Shown: in pieces, positions 26,003 through 35,440 of the stretch
How positions within the stretch are numbered: the first letter of the stretch is position 1
Layout: each line of letters starts with the position of its first letter
NCBI RefSeq assembly: GCF_003855095.1
Contig: NZ_CP033972.1
Coordinates: forward strand, 3,472,001-3,536,000
DNA: 64,000 nucleotides
Reading direction: 5' to 3'
Source of the DNA: Gordonia insulae
GTDB taxonomy: Bacteria > Actinomycetota > Actinomycetes > Mycobacteriales > Mycobacteriaceae
Made by a program: the position numbers and the translations under genes
The notes under the pieces: generated by a model
Told to the model about the DNA's origin: nothing
What the model saw: only the letters and a program-made list of their open reading frames with translations
The model's database searches: none

Positions 26003-27979
26003 TCACTTCACAGCCGCGTCGGGTGCGGCTTCTCGGTCGGCGCCGTGCACAACGGCACTGATCGCCTCGACGGCCTCAGGGTTCTCCGCACTCGACAGGT
26101 CCCCGGGGTCGGTGCCCATCGCCGCGGCGCGAACAGCGCGGCGGAGGATCTTGGCAGAACGGGTCTTCGGGAGGGCGTCGACCGTCCAGACCTTCGCCGG
26201 TGCGAACGGTTTGCCCACGCCGGTGGCCACCAACTGCCGCAACTCATCAGAGACACCGCCGGTGGGCACACCGGGACGGGGAACCCAGAAGGCCCACACG
26301 GTTTCGCCCTTCTTCGGGTCCGGGACGCCCACCGCCGCAGCCTCCGCCACTGCGGGATGCGTCGTGAGTACCGATTCGACCTCGGCCGGGGCGAGACGCT
26401 TGCCAGCGACATTCATGACGTCGTCGGATCGGCCCAGGATGTACCAGCGGCCGTCATCGTCGATCAGCGCGAAGTCGCCATGACACCACATCCCCGGGAA
26501 GGTGGACCAATACGATTCGAGGTACCGTTCGCGATCACGCCACACGCCCCGGGTCATCGCCGGCCACGGCTGCCGGCAGACCAGCTCGCCGATACTGCCG
26601 CGCAACGGCTTCCCGTCGTCGTCGACCACATCCACGTCCATCCCGAGCGACGGCCCGCCCAGGGAGCAACTCGGGATGGACTCCACCGGGTAGGGCGCCA
26701 GGAACGAGCCGCCCACCTCGGTACCGCCGGAGAAGTTGATCACCGGAACGCGTCCGCCGAATACTGTTGCGGCCAGCCAATCGTAGGAGTCGGGATCCCA
26801 CGGTTCACCAGTCGATCCGAGTACTCGCACCGACGACAGGTCGCGCTTGGCGATCTCTTCGAGCGGCGTCGATCTGATCGCCCGGATCAGGGTCGGCGAG
26901 ACTCCCAGCATTGTGACGCTGTGACGCTCGGCGAGATCCCAGAGCCGGCAGGTGTCCGGCACATCGGGAGAACCTTCATACAACAGAAGCGTTGCGCCGT
27001 TGGCGTGCGTACCGAATGACGCCAACGGGCCCATGACCCAGCCCATGTCGGTGATCCAGCAGAACGTCTCGCCCGCCGAGATGTCGAACGAGTACGCCAC
27101 CTCGGTCGCCACCTTGATGGTGAAGCCGGTGTGGGTGTGGACGGCGCCCTTGGGTTTTCCGGTGGTACCCGACGTGTAGCCCAGCATGAGCGTCTGCATG
27201 GCGGGGAACGGATGGAACTGGTGTGGTTCCCGCGCGGGGTCGATGAGCGCATCCCAGCTGACTGTCGCGACGTCGGCGCCGCCGACGTCGACTACGCCGC
27301 CGACGTTGCCTATGGTGATGATCGAAGAGACCGACGGCGTCTGCGACAGCGCCTTGGCGAGTTCGTCGGCCATCGGCACGGTGCGGCCCCGTCGAATGGT
27401 GCCATCCGCCACGACGACCGCCTTGACCTCGGCATCGTTCAGTCGCGACGCGATCGCCGGCGCGGCGAACCCGGAGAAGAGGGGGACGAGGATGGCTCCG
27501 ATACCGGCCGTGGCATACAGCGCGACAACAGCTTCCGGGATCATCGGTAAGTAGATACCCACTGCATCGCCCTCCCCGACACCGAGTTCGATCAGTCCCG
27601 CCGCGACGCGGCCGACCTGATCGGCGAGTTCGCGGTAGGTCATCGTCCGGACCGTCCCGTCCTCGGCCTCATGGACAACGGCTGCGCGGTCCGCACCGTC
27701 GGCGAGCCACCGGGTGATGCACGCGTCGACGGCGTTGAACGTTCCGTTGACGAACCAATCCGGGAATTCCGCGCCGCGGGAGGTGTCGAGGACCTTGTCG
27801 TACGGCGTCGCGAACGGGATGCCCAGGTCCTCGATCGCCGATTCCCAATACCAGGACACGTCGGCCGTCGACCGCTGTCGGAGTTCGTCGATCGACTCGA
27901 TGCCGTGTGCGCGCCCGAGGCGCAACACGTTGGCGTTGTCGATGTAGTCGCTGGTCGGATTCCACGTGTATGTGCTCAT
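26003..27979 (-). CDS. AMP-forming acyl-CoA synthetase, acetoacetyl/acetyl-CoA-synthetase-like
   Basis: A 658-residue ligase; ATG (MSTYTWNPTSDYIDN) with AAAGGCGG upstream. ANL motifs: MLGYTSGTTGKPKGAVHTHTGF, INFSGGTEVGG, WYILGRSDDVMNVAGKRLAPAEVESVL and the C-terminal KTRSAKILRRAVR with the adenylation Lys. The N-terminal extension and the overall length match acetoacetyl-CoA-synthetase-like ligases rather than short fatty-acid ligases. It is set between two FadE genes likely forming one complex, so it may activate the acid side chain or a ring-cleavage product they oxidise. Confidence 0.87.
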   Translation of the reverse strand: MSTYTWNPTSDYIDNANVLRLGRAHGIESIDELRQRSTADVSWYWESAIEDLGIPFATPYDKVLDTSRGAEFPDWFVNGTFNAVDACITRWLADGADRAAVVHEAEDGTVRTMTYRELADQVGRVAAGLIELGVGEGDAVGIYLPMIPEAVVALYATAGIGAILVPLFSGFAAPAIASRLNDAEVKAVVVADGTIRRGRTVPMADELAKALSQTPSVSSIITIGNVGGVVDVGGADVATVSWDALIDPAREPHQFHPFPAMQTLMLGYTSGTTGKPKGAVHTHTGFTIKVATEVAYSFDISAGETFCWITDMGWVMGPLASFGTHANGATLLLYEGSPDVPDTCRLWDLAERHSVTMLGVSPTLIRAIRSTPLEEIAKRDLSSVRVLGSTGEPWDPDSYDWLAATVFGGRVPVINFSGGTEVGGSFLAPYPVESIPSCSLGGPSLGMDVDVVDDDGKPLRGSIGELVCRQPWPAMTRGVWRDRERYLESYWSTFPGMWCHGDFALIDDDGRWYILGRSDDVMNVAGKRLAPAEVESVLTTHPAVAEAAAVGVPDPKKGETVWAFWVPRPGVPTGGVSDELRQLVATGVGKPFAPAKVWTVDALPKTRSAKILRRAVRAAAMGTDPGDLSSAENPEAVEAISAVVHGADREAAPDAAVK

Positions 27980-27992
27980 CACGCCGCCTTTC

Positions 27993-29195
27993 TCAGCTGC
28001 GGGGCATCCCGAGCACGCGCTCGGCCGCGATGTTGCGTTGGATGAAGGTAGAACCGCCCGCGATAGCGGTGCCGCGAGCTTGGTAGGCGAGGCGCAGCCA
28101 GCGCTGTTGGTCGCCATCCGCGGTCTGCGCACCTGGCGCCTCGTCGCCGGCCGCGAGCCCGAACTGCCCACCGAAATCGCTGAGCTCGAGCCCGAAATCG
28201 GCGATGTCCTCGACCAACGGGCAGAAGTAGAGCTTGCCGATGGAGGTCACCGGCCCCGGCGGCTGCCCCGAAGCAGCGCCGGTGATGACCCGCTGACCGA
28301 TCAGATAGTGCGTCAGGGCACGGCCGTAGAGGTCGGCGATACGCTGCCGGATCTCGGACCTCCCCATCAACGGGTTTCCGTCATCGTCAATGGTTCGTCT
28401 GACCTGATCGATCAGGTCGCCCACCGCTCGAGTGGTGTTGACGCGACCGGTGGCGATCCCGACGCGCTCGAACGCGAGCGTGCCCATCGCGACCTTCCAT
28501 CCGCCATCGACCTCGCCGACCACCGCGGAGTCCGGCACGAACACATCGTCGAGGAATACCTCGTTGAACTCGGCCTCGCCCAGCATGTGCTCGAGCGGGC
28601 GCACCGTGACCCCGTTCGCAGTCATCGGCAACAGGAAGTAGGTGATGCCCTTATGCCGGTCACCACCTCCGGTGCGCGCCAACAGGATCGCGTTGTCGGC
28701 AATCTGCGCGCGCGACGTCCAGATCTTCTGGCCCTGGATCGTCCATCCGCCGTCCACCTTGGTCGCCTTGGTGCGCAACGACGCGAGGTCTGAGCCGGAC
28801 TCCGGCTCGGAGAAGAGCTGGCACCAGATCTCGTCGCCCTTCAGGATCGGCTCGAGATACCGCTGTTTCTGCTCATCGCTGCCGAACGCGACAACGGTCG
28901 GCCCCGCGAAATCCTCACCGATGATGTTCAGTCGCTCGGGCGCGCTGGCGCGGTCCATCTCCTCGTTGAAGATCGCCTTGATCTTCGCATCGGCACCCGC
29001 GCCGCCGAAATCAGTCGGCCACGACAGCCCGGCGAAACCGGCATCGAACAGTTTCCTCTGCCACACCGACCAGAATTCCCGTTTGTCCTCGAGCCGTGTC
29101 GACTCCGGCCAGGACAGAGCCGGCACAGTATCGGTCAACCATTCACGAACGCGAGTCCGGAACTCCGCTTCGTCCGGCGAATCGCTCAGATCCAT
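27993..29195 (-). CDS. acyl-CoA dehydrogenase, large partner-type (FadE26/28-like)
   Basis: About 400 residues from ATG of MDLSDSPDEAEFRTRVREW, chosen for the GGAGG site 5 bases away; an ATG nine codons upstream lacks one. Motifs: LSWPTDFGGAGA, CQLFSEPESGSDLASLRTKATKVDGGWTIQGQKIWTSRA, and C-terminal GTAIAGGSTFIQRNIAAERVLGMPRS. This is the typical FAD-binding partner of alpha2-beta2 FadE enzymes. It leads the long minus-strand operon, with an operator copy in its divergent promoter. Confidence 0.87.
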   Translation of the reverse strand: MDLSDSPDEAEFRTRVREWLTDTVPALSWPESTRLEDKREFWSVWQRKLFDAGFAGLSWPTDFGGAGADAKIKAIFNEEMDRASAPERLNIIGEDFAGPTVVAFGSDEQKQRYLEPILKGDEIWCQLFSEPESGSDLASLRTKATKVDGGWTIQGQKIWTSRAQIADNAILLARTGGGDRHKGITYFLLPMTANGVTVRPLEHMLGEAEFNEVFLDDVFVPDSAVVGEVDGGWKVAMGTLAFERVGIATGRVNTTRAVGDLIDQVRRTIDDDGNPLMGRSEIRQRIADLYGRALTHYLIGQRVITGAASGQPPGPVTSIGKLYFCPLVEDIADFGLELSDFGGQFGLAAGDEAPGAQTADGDQQRWLRLAYQARGTAIAGGSTFIQRNIAAERVLGMPRS

Positions 29196-29231
29196 CTGAA
29201 CCTCCACATCATTATGGCTCAAAGGTACTAT

Positions 29232-29242
29232 AGGTCAGACCA
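29232..29242. promoter_or_regulatory. GntR/FadR-type operator copy 7
   Basis: AGGTCAGACCA within TATAGGTCAGACCATAA, in the 66-base gap between the divergent FadE operon and the MaoC pair. It overlaps probable core promoter elements of both, so one bound protein could block both directions. Confidence 0.7.
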
Positions 29243-29261
29243 TAAAATCTAGGAGGTTTGG

Positions 29262-29723
29262 ATGACGAGATCCTCGACTCAGGGGATACCCATCGGTTCG
29301 GTGCTCGACACGGTGTCGTTCGAGGTCGAAGCCGGGAAGATCATGGAGTTCGCACGAGCCACGCATGCCGCGGACCCCGTGCACACCCACCCCGAGGCCG
29401 CCAGGGCAATGGATTTCCCCAACGTCCCGGCGACTCCCACCCACGTCGTTGTCGCCGCACATCATCGCGATCAGAAGGAGTTCGTCGCGGCTCTCGGCCT
29501 TGCCATCGAGCGCGTCGTGGTCGGCTCGGTGGATTGGGAGTACATCCGACCGATCGTCGCGGGAGATCGATTGACCGGAACCCGCCGCGTCATCGACGAC
29601 GTCACGCGGGAGGGCAAGCGTGGTGGGGTGATGCGTCTGGTCACTCTCGAGACCGCCTGGGTCGACGACACAGGCGCCACCGCCGTAACGCAACGTGAGG
29701 TACTGATCGAGAGAGGCGCGTGA
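29262..29723 (+). CDS. MaoC-like dehydratase subunit, N-terminal (FAS1-like) half
   Basis: A 153-residue hot-dog protein; ATG after a perfect AGGAGG. IPIGSVLDTVSFEVEAGKIMEFARATHAADPVHT and the WEYIRPIVAGDRLTGTRRV segment match the FAS1-like dehydratase domain, which lacks the full hydratase-2 catalytic motif. Its stop overlaps the start of the next gene (TGATG), so the two should form an obligate heterodimer hydrating or dehydrating an enoyl-CoA, similar to ChsH1/ChsH2 or HadAB arrangements. Confidence 0.82.
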   Translation: MTRSSTQGIPIGSVLDTVSFEVEAGKIMEFARATHAADPVHTHPEAARAMDFPNVPATPTHVVVAAHHRDQKEFVAALGLAIERVVVGSVDWEYIRPIVAGDRLTGTRRVIDDVTREGKRGGVMRLVTLETAWVDDTGATAVTQREVLIERGA

Positions 29724-30139
29724 TGGGCCGTCCGGCAGCGACATTGGAAGTCGGCCAAGTAGTGGAATCGCGATCGATCGGACCGATCACTCAAACCGAC
29801 ATCGTCCGATTCGCCGGTGCCGGAGGGGATTTCAATCCGCTGCACCACGACGCGGCGTACGCGCGTCAGGCCGGCCTCCCCGACGTCATAGCGATGGGCC
29901 AGATGCAGGCAGGAATGCTTGCCGCATGGATCGCCGACCTCGTGCACGTGGAGAACCTGCTGTCGTTCTCGGTCCGGTTCGCGTCTCCGTTGGCGATCGG
30001 CCAGACGATCGAGATGACCGGGACGGTCTCTTCGGTTAGTACCGAGGATGCCACGGCTCACCTCGAACTCCTCGCGAAGTCCGGTGACAGAGCGGTCATC
30101 TCAGGGCGTGCACGCGTCAGAATCGCACTCTCCGGATAG
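29723..30139 (+). CDS. MaoC-like dehydratase subunit, catalytic half
   Basis: A 138-residue single hot-dog protein, start overlapping the preceding stop. The hydratase-2 motif is visible: FAGAGGDFNPLHHDAAYARQAGLPDVIAMG, giving the Asp/His dyad. SFSVRFASPLAIGQTIEMTG is a typical hot-dog strand. It supplies the catalytic residues for the heterodimer with the FAS1-like subunit. The product is an (R)-3-hydroxyacyl-CoA in known relatives; the chain here is unknown. Confidence 0.85.
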   Translation: MGRPAATLEVGQVVESRSIGPITQTDIVRFAGAGGDFNPLHHDAAYARQAGLPDVIAMGQMQAGMLAAWIADLVHVENLLSFSVRFASPLAIGQTIEMTGTVSSVSTEDATAHLELLAKSGDRAVISGRARVRIALSG

Positions 30140-30159
30140 CCGTCGAGATCGTGCTGCGA

Positions 30160-31137
30160 TCAGCAGCGCAGCACGATCTTGCCGAATGCTCCGCCGGCCT
30201 CGAGTTCTGTGTGGGCCGCAGCTGCGTCGGCGAGTGAGTAGGTAGCGGCGATCGCCGGCGGAACAACTCGACCCGTCGAAACGAGGTCCATGAGATCACG
30301 GAAGTCCTCACCACCGCCCATTGTGGTGCCGAAAAGACTGTACTGTCCGAAAAAGAACGGCCGGACGTTCATCGTGACCTGTTCGGCGACATTGGCGCCG
30401 AGCACGACGAGTCGCCCACCCGGCCGCAAAGTCTGAACGGAGCGATCCCAGAGTCCAACCGGATCGAGGACGACATGGAACCCTGCGCCGTTGGGCGAGA
30501 GCTCCTTTGCCAGTTGTGGCCAGTTGTCGTCGGTGTGCAGGACGCCGCCCGCGGCTCCCGCGCGCTGCGCCTTGTCCAGCTTCTCCGACGTCGACGCGGT
30601 CACGAATGTCTGCGCTCCGACTGCCGATGAGAGCGCGAGCGCCATGGTCGACACACCACCCCCCGCGCCGATGACGAGCAGCGATTCGCCTGACGTGAGA
30701 CCTGCACGTGTCAGCAGAGCGCGGTAGGCGGTGACACCGACAAGTGGTAGAGCCGCGGCCTGCTCCCACGAATAGCCGGCGGGACGAGGTGCGAGGCATT
30801 CCTCCGGGACGCTGACGTACTCCGCGTAGGTCCCCGCCGTGTGATCACCGAGAATCTGGAACTGCGGCGATGGCGCCGCTGACCGGTGTCCCCAGTACAA
30901 CGACGGCAGGATCACCACTTCTTCGCCGGTGTCGACACGAACACCGGCGCCATCTGCACCCGGCGTGTGCGGCAACGGAGAGCGGTACTGGCCTCGGCGA
31001 ACCAGAACGTCGTGCCAGTTGAGCGCGGCCGCATGCACTTTAACGATGACCCAGCCGGATCGCGCGATCGGCTCGTCGACCTCGCGCGGAACGAGCACCT
31101 CGGGGCCACCGAAGTCCGACATGACTATCGCCTTCAT
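30160..31137 (-). CDS. MDR-family zinc-independent quinone/enoyl reductase-like oxidoreductase
   Basis: A 325-residue medium-chain reductase; ATG of MKAIVMSDFGGPEVL. The nucleotide-binding motif GAGGGVSTMALALSS and PGADGAGVRVDTGEEV are present. Zinc-binding cysteines are absent, so it is closer to quinone oxidoreductase/enoyl reductase members. It may reduce a conjugated double bond in a cyclic or ring-opened intermediate. It follows the thioesterase gene by 22 bases on the same strand. Confidence 0.82.
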   Translation of the reverse strand: MKAIVMSDFGGPEVLVPREVDEPIARSGWVIVKVHAAALNWHDVLVRRGQYRSPLPHTPGADGAGVRVDTGEEVVILPSLYWGHRSAAPSPQFQILGDHTAGTYAEYVSVPEECLAPRPAGYSWEQAAALPLVGVTAYRALLTRAGLTSGESLLVIGAGGGVSTMALALSSAVGAQTFVTASTSEKLDKAQRAGAAGGVLHTDDNWPQLAKELSPNGAGFHVVLDPVGLWDRSVQTLRPGGRLVVLGANVAEQVTMNVRPFFFGQYSLFGTTMGGGEDFRDLMDLVSTGRVVPPAIAATYSLADAAAAHTELEAGGAFGKIVLRC

Positions 31138-31159
31138 GCTGTCGACCCTGTCACGCTGT

Positions 31160-31945
31160 TCACCTCTGCACGACCACGTTCGCAACGGCACAGAGCTTAC
31201 CCGTCGAACTCCTGGCGTTCACTCGCACCACGGCGAGCGAACGGCCCCGGTGGACCACCTCGGCCTCGAAAGACGTCATGCTCGCAGCATCTCCGGGGCG
31301 GACGTAGGCGATGTCGATGCTGGAGGTGCGGAGGACACCACCGGCATCGAGCGCCGACATGGCGGCGAACTCCGACCCGCAGATCAATACGCCACCATGC
31401 ACGTTGCCCATGCCGTTGGCCGCCAGGGGTGTCGGCGACAGTTCGACGATCCCGGCGGTGATGTCGCGGAATCCTAGAGCATCGCGAACCGTGACCTCAC
31501 CCGCCGGCAGCTCGAAGTCCACGGTGGAGTTCGACGGACGGGTCGCGACCTCAACCAGATGAGAACGCTGGGTCACCAACGCAATCGGACGGCCGGAGGC
31601 GTCGGCCACCACGCCGCGCGTGGTACCTCCAAGGTCGTCGCGTGCGATCAACTCGCCGGTGACGGTCATAGGTGGGCCCGCGATCGGGGGATCGGCGAGG
31701 AAATCCAACCGGATGCCGAGGCTGACAGGCCACCTGTCGGTGCCCGAGCCGGCCGCCACGACATATCCGGTCACGTCATCGAGCGGAACACCTAGGGCAC
31801 CGCGGCAGGAGCCGGCCACCGGGTCATTCAGCCAGCCGCCGGCCTCCACAGCGAGTTCACCTCGATCGGAACCGAGGGTCACCGGACTGACCCGTAGCAG
31901 TGCTTCGGCTCCGGAGACGACGAATTCGGCGGTTGTTGTTGACAT
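31160..31945 (-). CDS. double hot-dog acyl-CoA thioesterase-like protein
   Basis: A 261-residue protein with two hot-dog halves. The C-terminal half has GMGNVHGGVLICGSEFAAMSAL, the PaaI-type motif for thioesterase activity. The N-terminal half has a degenerate copy (WLNDPVAGSCRGALGVPLDDVTGY). It starts 5 bases after the CoA-ligase stop, so ligase and thioesterase are co-produced. The thioesterase could relieve CoA sequestration by dead-end cyclic acyl-CoAs. Confidence 0.75.
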   Translation of the reverse strand: MSTTTAEFVVSGAEALLRVSPVTLGSDRGELAVEAGGWLNDPVAGSCRGALGVPLDDVTGYVVAAGSGTDRWPVSLGIRLDFLADPPIAGPPMTVTGELIARDDLGGTTRGVVADASGRPIALVTQRSHLVEVATRPSNSTVDFELPAGEVTVRDALGFRDITAGIVELSPTPLAANGMGNVHGGVLICGSEFAAMSALDAGGVLRTSSIDIAYVRPGDAASMTSFEAEVVHRGRSLAVVRVNARSSTGKLCAVANVVVQR

Positions 31946-31950
31946 CCGGT

Positions 31951-33645
31951 TCAGAGTGCACCGGCAGCGGTCGGCTGTTCGAGCTCGGCCGCCACCTTCT
32001 TGCGCAGCACATGCTTCTGGATCTTGCCGGTCGCGGTCATCGGCAACTCGTCGATCGCGATCACCCGCTCAGGAGTCTTCTGGATGGCCACGCCCCGATC
32101 CGTGAGGTAGGTGCGGAGATCGTCGACAGACGGGACAGGGTGTCCGTCCTTCGCCACGACGTAGCAGCACACCTTCTCACCGAGCTTCTCGTCGGGCATT
32201 CCGACGACGGCCAGCGAGAGCAGATCCGGATGATCGGCGAGCTTGTCCTCGACCTCACGGACGCTGATGTTCATGCCGCCGCGGATGACGATGTCCTTGG
32301 TACGACCGGTGACCCGGACGAAACCGTCCTCGTCCATGACCCCCAGATCACCCGAACGCGAGAAGCCCTCGGGGGTATACAGCTCGGCTGTGTCCTCGGG
32401 CCGATTCAGATACTCGATCATGTGCGACGGGCCACGGTAGGCGATGTCGCCCTCGGTGCCGCGTGGCACAGCGAATCCGTCGGCCCCGACGACCCTGACC
32501 TCCGCACCCGGAAGGGCAGCGCCATCCGAGGTGATCGCACGGTTCGGGTCGTCTGACACGGTGCAGGTGGTCGTTGACAGGTTCTCGCTGCGGCCATACA
32601 GCGACAGCACTGACGTACTCGGCAGGTGAGCCGTGGCATTCTCGACCACCGACGCGGGGATCGGCGAGCCCGCACAGGTCCATACCCGCAGTGACGACAG
32701 ATCGGCCTCCGGATGACCCTCCGCTGCCGCCATCAGGGTCTGCAGGAAAGTCGTCGCGGTGACGGCTGCCGTACACCCGTACTTCTGGATCTCGATGAGT
32801 CCCTGCGCCGGGCTCCATTCCGCCATCACATGTGTGGCGGCTCCGGCGATCAACGGGATCAGCACACTGGTGACCAGGCCGGTGGTGTGGGTGATCGGAG
32901 AGGGACCGAACTGGACGTCGGCTTCAGTGTGACCGAAGGCGATGGTGAGCGCGCGAGCACCGGACGCATACGTGTTGAAGGTGTGTACACAACCCTTCGG
33001 CCGCGAGGTGGTCCCGGACGTGTACACGATGACGAACGGGTCGTCGGGGTGCACCCGAAAGTCCAGTTCGGCGTCGACCTCGGCAGGCTCGATCCCGTCG
33101 ACTATCAGATCCTCGAACACCGTGATGTCACGGGCGGCAAGCGACTCGTGCGTGTTCTCCGGAGCACGTACGGCGACGATGGATTCGAGCGTTCCGGAAT
33201 CTTGACGGATCTCGTCGAACATCGAGACATAGTCGAAGCCCTTGAACTCCGCCGGCGCGATCGCCATCTTGATCGAAGCATCCGATACCACGTGCGACAC
33301 TTCGTCTTTGCGGTAGATCGGCATGATCGGCACCATCACTGCGCCGATCCGCGACAGTGCGGCCGCCGCCACGACGAATGCAGCCCAGTTCGGGAGTTGT
33401 ACCGCTACCCGATCGCCGGCCGCGAGACCACTTCGGCGCAGGCCCAAGGCAAGCCGCTGGGCGGTGCCGTACAGGTCGGCGAACGTGAGCGAGTACGTCC
33501 CGTCGGTGATGAACACCTTGTCCGGGTGCGCCTCCGCACGGGAGCGAAGGAGTTCGGTGAAGTTCTCGTCCGTCCATTGCCCGCTCGCATAGTACTCATC
33601 GATCTGAGCCTGGGTGTATCGGCCGAGGTCTCGCTCGCTCGTCAT
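31951..33645 (-). CDS. AMP-forming CoA ligase, cyclohexanecarboxylate/4-coumarate-type
   Basis: A 564-residue ANL ligase with ATG MTSERDLGRYTQAQ. Motifs: FVIVYTSGTTSRPKGCVHTFN, SLYGRSENLSTTT, RSGDLGVMDEDGFVRVTGRTKDIVIRGGMNISVREVEDKL and the C-terminal PMTATGKIQKHVLRK lysine. The length and the GGMNIS A8 loop fit ligases such as AliA (cyclohexanecarboxylate). It is the best candidate for activating the acid produced by the nearby P450/ADH/ALDH route. Two operator copies lie in its divergent gap with the ALDH gene. Confidence 0.87.
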   Translation of the reverse strand: MTSERDLGRYTQAQIDEYYASGQWTDENFTELLRSRAEAHPDKVFITDGTYSLTFADLYGTAQRLALGLRRSGLAAGDRVAVQLPNWAAFVVAAAALSRIGAVMVPIMPIYRKDEVSHVVSDASIKMAIAPAEFKGFDYVSMFDEIRQDSGTLESIVAVRAPENTHESLAARDITVFEDLIVDGIEPAEVDAELDFRVHPDDPFVIVYTSGTTSRPKGCVHTFNTYASGARALTIAFGHTEADVQFGPSPITHTTGLVTSVLIPLIAGAATHVMAEWSPAQGLIEIQKYGCTAAVTATTFLQTLMAAAEGHPEADLSSLRVWTCAGSPIPASVVENATAHLPSTSVLSLYGRSENLSTTTCTVSDDPNRAITSDGAALPGAEVRVVGADGFAVPRGTEGDIAYRGPSHMIEYLNRPEDTAELYTPEGFSRSGDLGVMDEDGFVRVTGRTKDIVIRGGMNISVREVEDKLADHPDLLSLAVVGMPDEKLGEKVCCYVVAKDGHPVPSVDDLRTYLTDRGVAIQKTPERVIAIDELPMTATGKIQKHVLRKKVAAELEQPTAAGAL

Positions 33646-33691
33646 GGTGCCCGTCCTTCGTCGCCCTGCTTGCTACGTTTGAAGATTAGAA

Positions 33692-33702
33692 TGGTTAGAC
33701 CG
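33692..33702. promoter_or_regulatory. GntR/FadR-type operator copy 8
   Basis: TGGTTAGACCG, one base off at the last position, 47 bases upstream of the CoA-ligase start in the ligase/ALDH divergent gap. Confidence 0.5.
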
Positions 33703-33812
33703 AATAGCGCAAGGTTCTTTCTTGATGCTCCCGCCAGGACCGAGGTCGCAGGGTCGATCGCCAAAAAATTCACCCGAAAGAGGCAGGAACCGAGTCAAGA
33801 GGGCTATTTTTA

Positions 33813-33823
33813 TGGTCCTACCA
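33813..33823. promoter_or_regulatory. GntR/FadR-type operator copy 9
   Basis: TGGTCCTACCA, an exact TNGTNNNACNA match, 121 bases from copy 8 and about 100 bases before the ALDH start. The flanking sequence is A/T-rich (TATTTTTATGGTC), so it probably sits in the ALDH promoter. The remainder of the 280-base gap shows nothing else I can name. Confidence 0.65.
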
Positions 33824-33925
33824 AACAAACCATTGAGCTAAGGCCGTTCCTCGACCATGCTGGAGTGACGCCGTTCACAGGCACCGCAAGAATCATTTGT
33901 GCACACGCCGCACAGGAGGAGCGAG

Positions 33926-35380
33926 ATGACAACCATCGACTACCGCGAGTTCTACATCGATGGCGGCTGGAAGAGGCCTGCGACGAGCGAAATGATCGCG
34001 GTGAACTCACCGACCACCGAGCAGGCGATCGGCAGCGTTCCCGCTGCATCGACGGCGGACATCGACAATGCGGTCGCGGCGGCACGGCGCGCGTTCGACG
34101 ATCCCGATGGCTGGTCGACATGGCATCCGAAGCAGCGCGCCGAGGCCCTCGATCGCTTCGCGTCCGAGCTCGAATTGCGGGCGGCCGAGACAGCGCGACG
34201 TGTGTCCATCCAGAACGGCATGCCCATCTGGCTGGCCGAGCAGTTCGAGGGCGGCTTCCCCGCGGTCCTCCTGCGCTACTTCAGTCAGATGATGGTGGAT
34301 TCGCCGGCCATCGATGAACGTCCCGGAATGCTGGGTGGCACGGCACGGGTCACCCGACACCCCATCGGAGTCGTCGGAGCCGTCGTACCGTGGAACGTCC
34401 CGCAGGCGATCTCCTTCCTGAAGCTGGCTCCGGCGCTGGCCGCGGGATGCACCGTCGTACTCAAGCCCGCTGAGGAGACGGTCCTCGACGCGTTCCTCAT
34501 GGCCGAGGCAGCGGCCGCGTCAGGACTCCCGGCAGGAGTGCTCAACGTCGTCCCAGGTGGACGCGATGTCGGCGCTTACCTGGTTGAACACCCGGGTATC
34601 GACAAAGTGTCATTCACCGGATCCACGGCCGCCGGTCGTAAGATCGCCGAAGCGTGTGGCCGGCTCCTTCGCCCCGTCACCTTGGAACTCGGCGGCAAGT
34701 CCGCTGCCATCCTGCTCGACGACGTGGACCTGAACGCGTCTCTCGAGTCCCTCTTCGGGGTGACGTTCCTGAACAACGGCCAGATCTGCTGGCTCAACAC
34801 GCGAGTGCTGGCTCCGCAATCGCGATATGGAGAGGTGGTGGACACCCTCACCGACCTGGCGAAATCGCTCAAGATCGGCGATCCGCTGGATCCGGCGACC
34901 AAGATCGGCCCGTTGGTGTCTGCGCGACAGCGCGAGCGTGTCGAAGGCTATATCGCCAAGGGCAAGAGCGAGGGCGCCAGATTGACCACCGGAGGCGGTC
35001 GGCCGGCCGATCTCGACACCGGGTTCTTCATCGAACCAACGATCTTCGCCGACCTGGACAACGACGCCACCATCTCGCGCGAGGAGATCTTCGGCCCTGT
35101 GCTCAGCGTCATCCCGTTTGCCGACGAGGCCGAGGCCCTCGCGATCGCCAACGACAGCGAGTACGGTCTCGGCGGATCGGTCTGGTCGTCGGACATCGAG
35201 CGTGCCGCCGACATGGCCTCGAAGGTGAAATCCGGCACCGTGGGTGTGAACCACTACTCGAACGATCCCGTTGCACCCTTCGGCGGCATCAAGAGCAGCG
35301 GGATGGGTCGTGAGCTCGGACCCGAGGGCCTGCACACCTTCCAGCACCTCCACACGGTCTACCTGCCGCCTGCGGGATGA
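33926..35380 (+). CDS. NAD(P)-dependent aldehyde dehydrogenase
   Basis: A 484-residue ALDH; ATG of MTTIDYREFYIDGGW with CAGGAGGAG upstream. Features: PWNVPQAISFLKLAPALAAG, the cofactor turn SFTGSTAAGRKIAEA, LELGGKSAAI with the catalytic Glu, and Cys288 in NNGQICWLNT as nucleophile. EEIFGPVLSVIPF closes the fold. With the downstream P450, redoxins and alcohol dehydrogenase it should oxidise a cyclic aldehyde (perillaldehyde- or cuminaldehyde-like) to the acid that the divergent CoA ligase activates. Confidence 0.92.
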   Translation: MTTIDYREFYIDGGWKRPATSEMIAVNSPTTEQAIGSVPAASTADIDNAVAAARRAFDDPDGWSTWHPKQRAEALDRFASELELRAAETARRVSIQNGMPIWLAEQFEGGFPAVLLRYFSQMMVDSPAIDERPGMLGGTARVTRHPIGVVGAVVPWNVPQAISFLKLAPALAAGCTVVLKPAEETVLDAFLMAEAAAASGLPAGVLNVVPGGRDVGAYLVEHPGIDKVSFTGSTAAGRKIAEACGRLLRPVTLELGGKSAAILLDDVDLNASLESLFGVTFLNNGQICWLNTRVLAPQSRYGEVVDTLTDLAKSLKIGDPLDPATKIGPLVSARQRERVEGYIAKGKSEGARLTTGGGRPADLDTGFFIEPTIFADLDNDATISREEIFGPVLSVIPFADEAEALAIANDSEYGLGGSVWSSDIERAADMASKVKSGTVGVNHYSNDPVAPFGGIKSSGMGRELGPEGLHTFQHLHTVYLPPAG

Positions 35381-35440
35381 GACCTCGACAGATGACGATC
35401 CGCTAGACTGTGTTCCGCATCACAGTACGGAGTGCATGGA

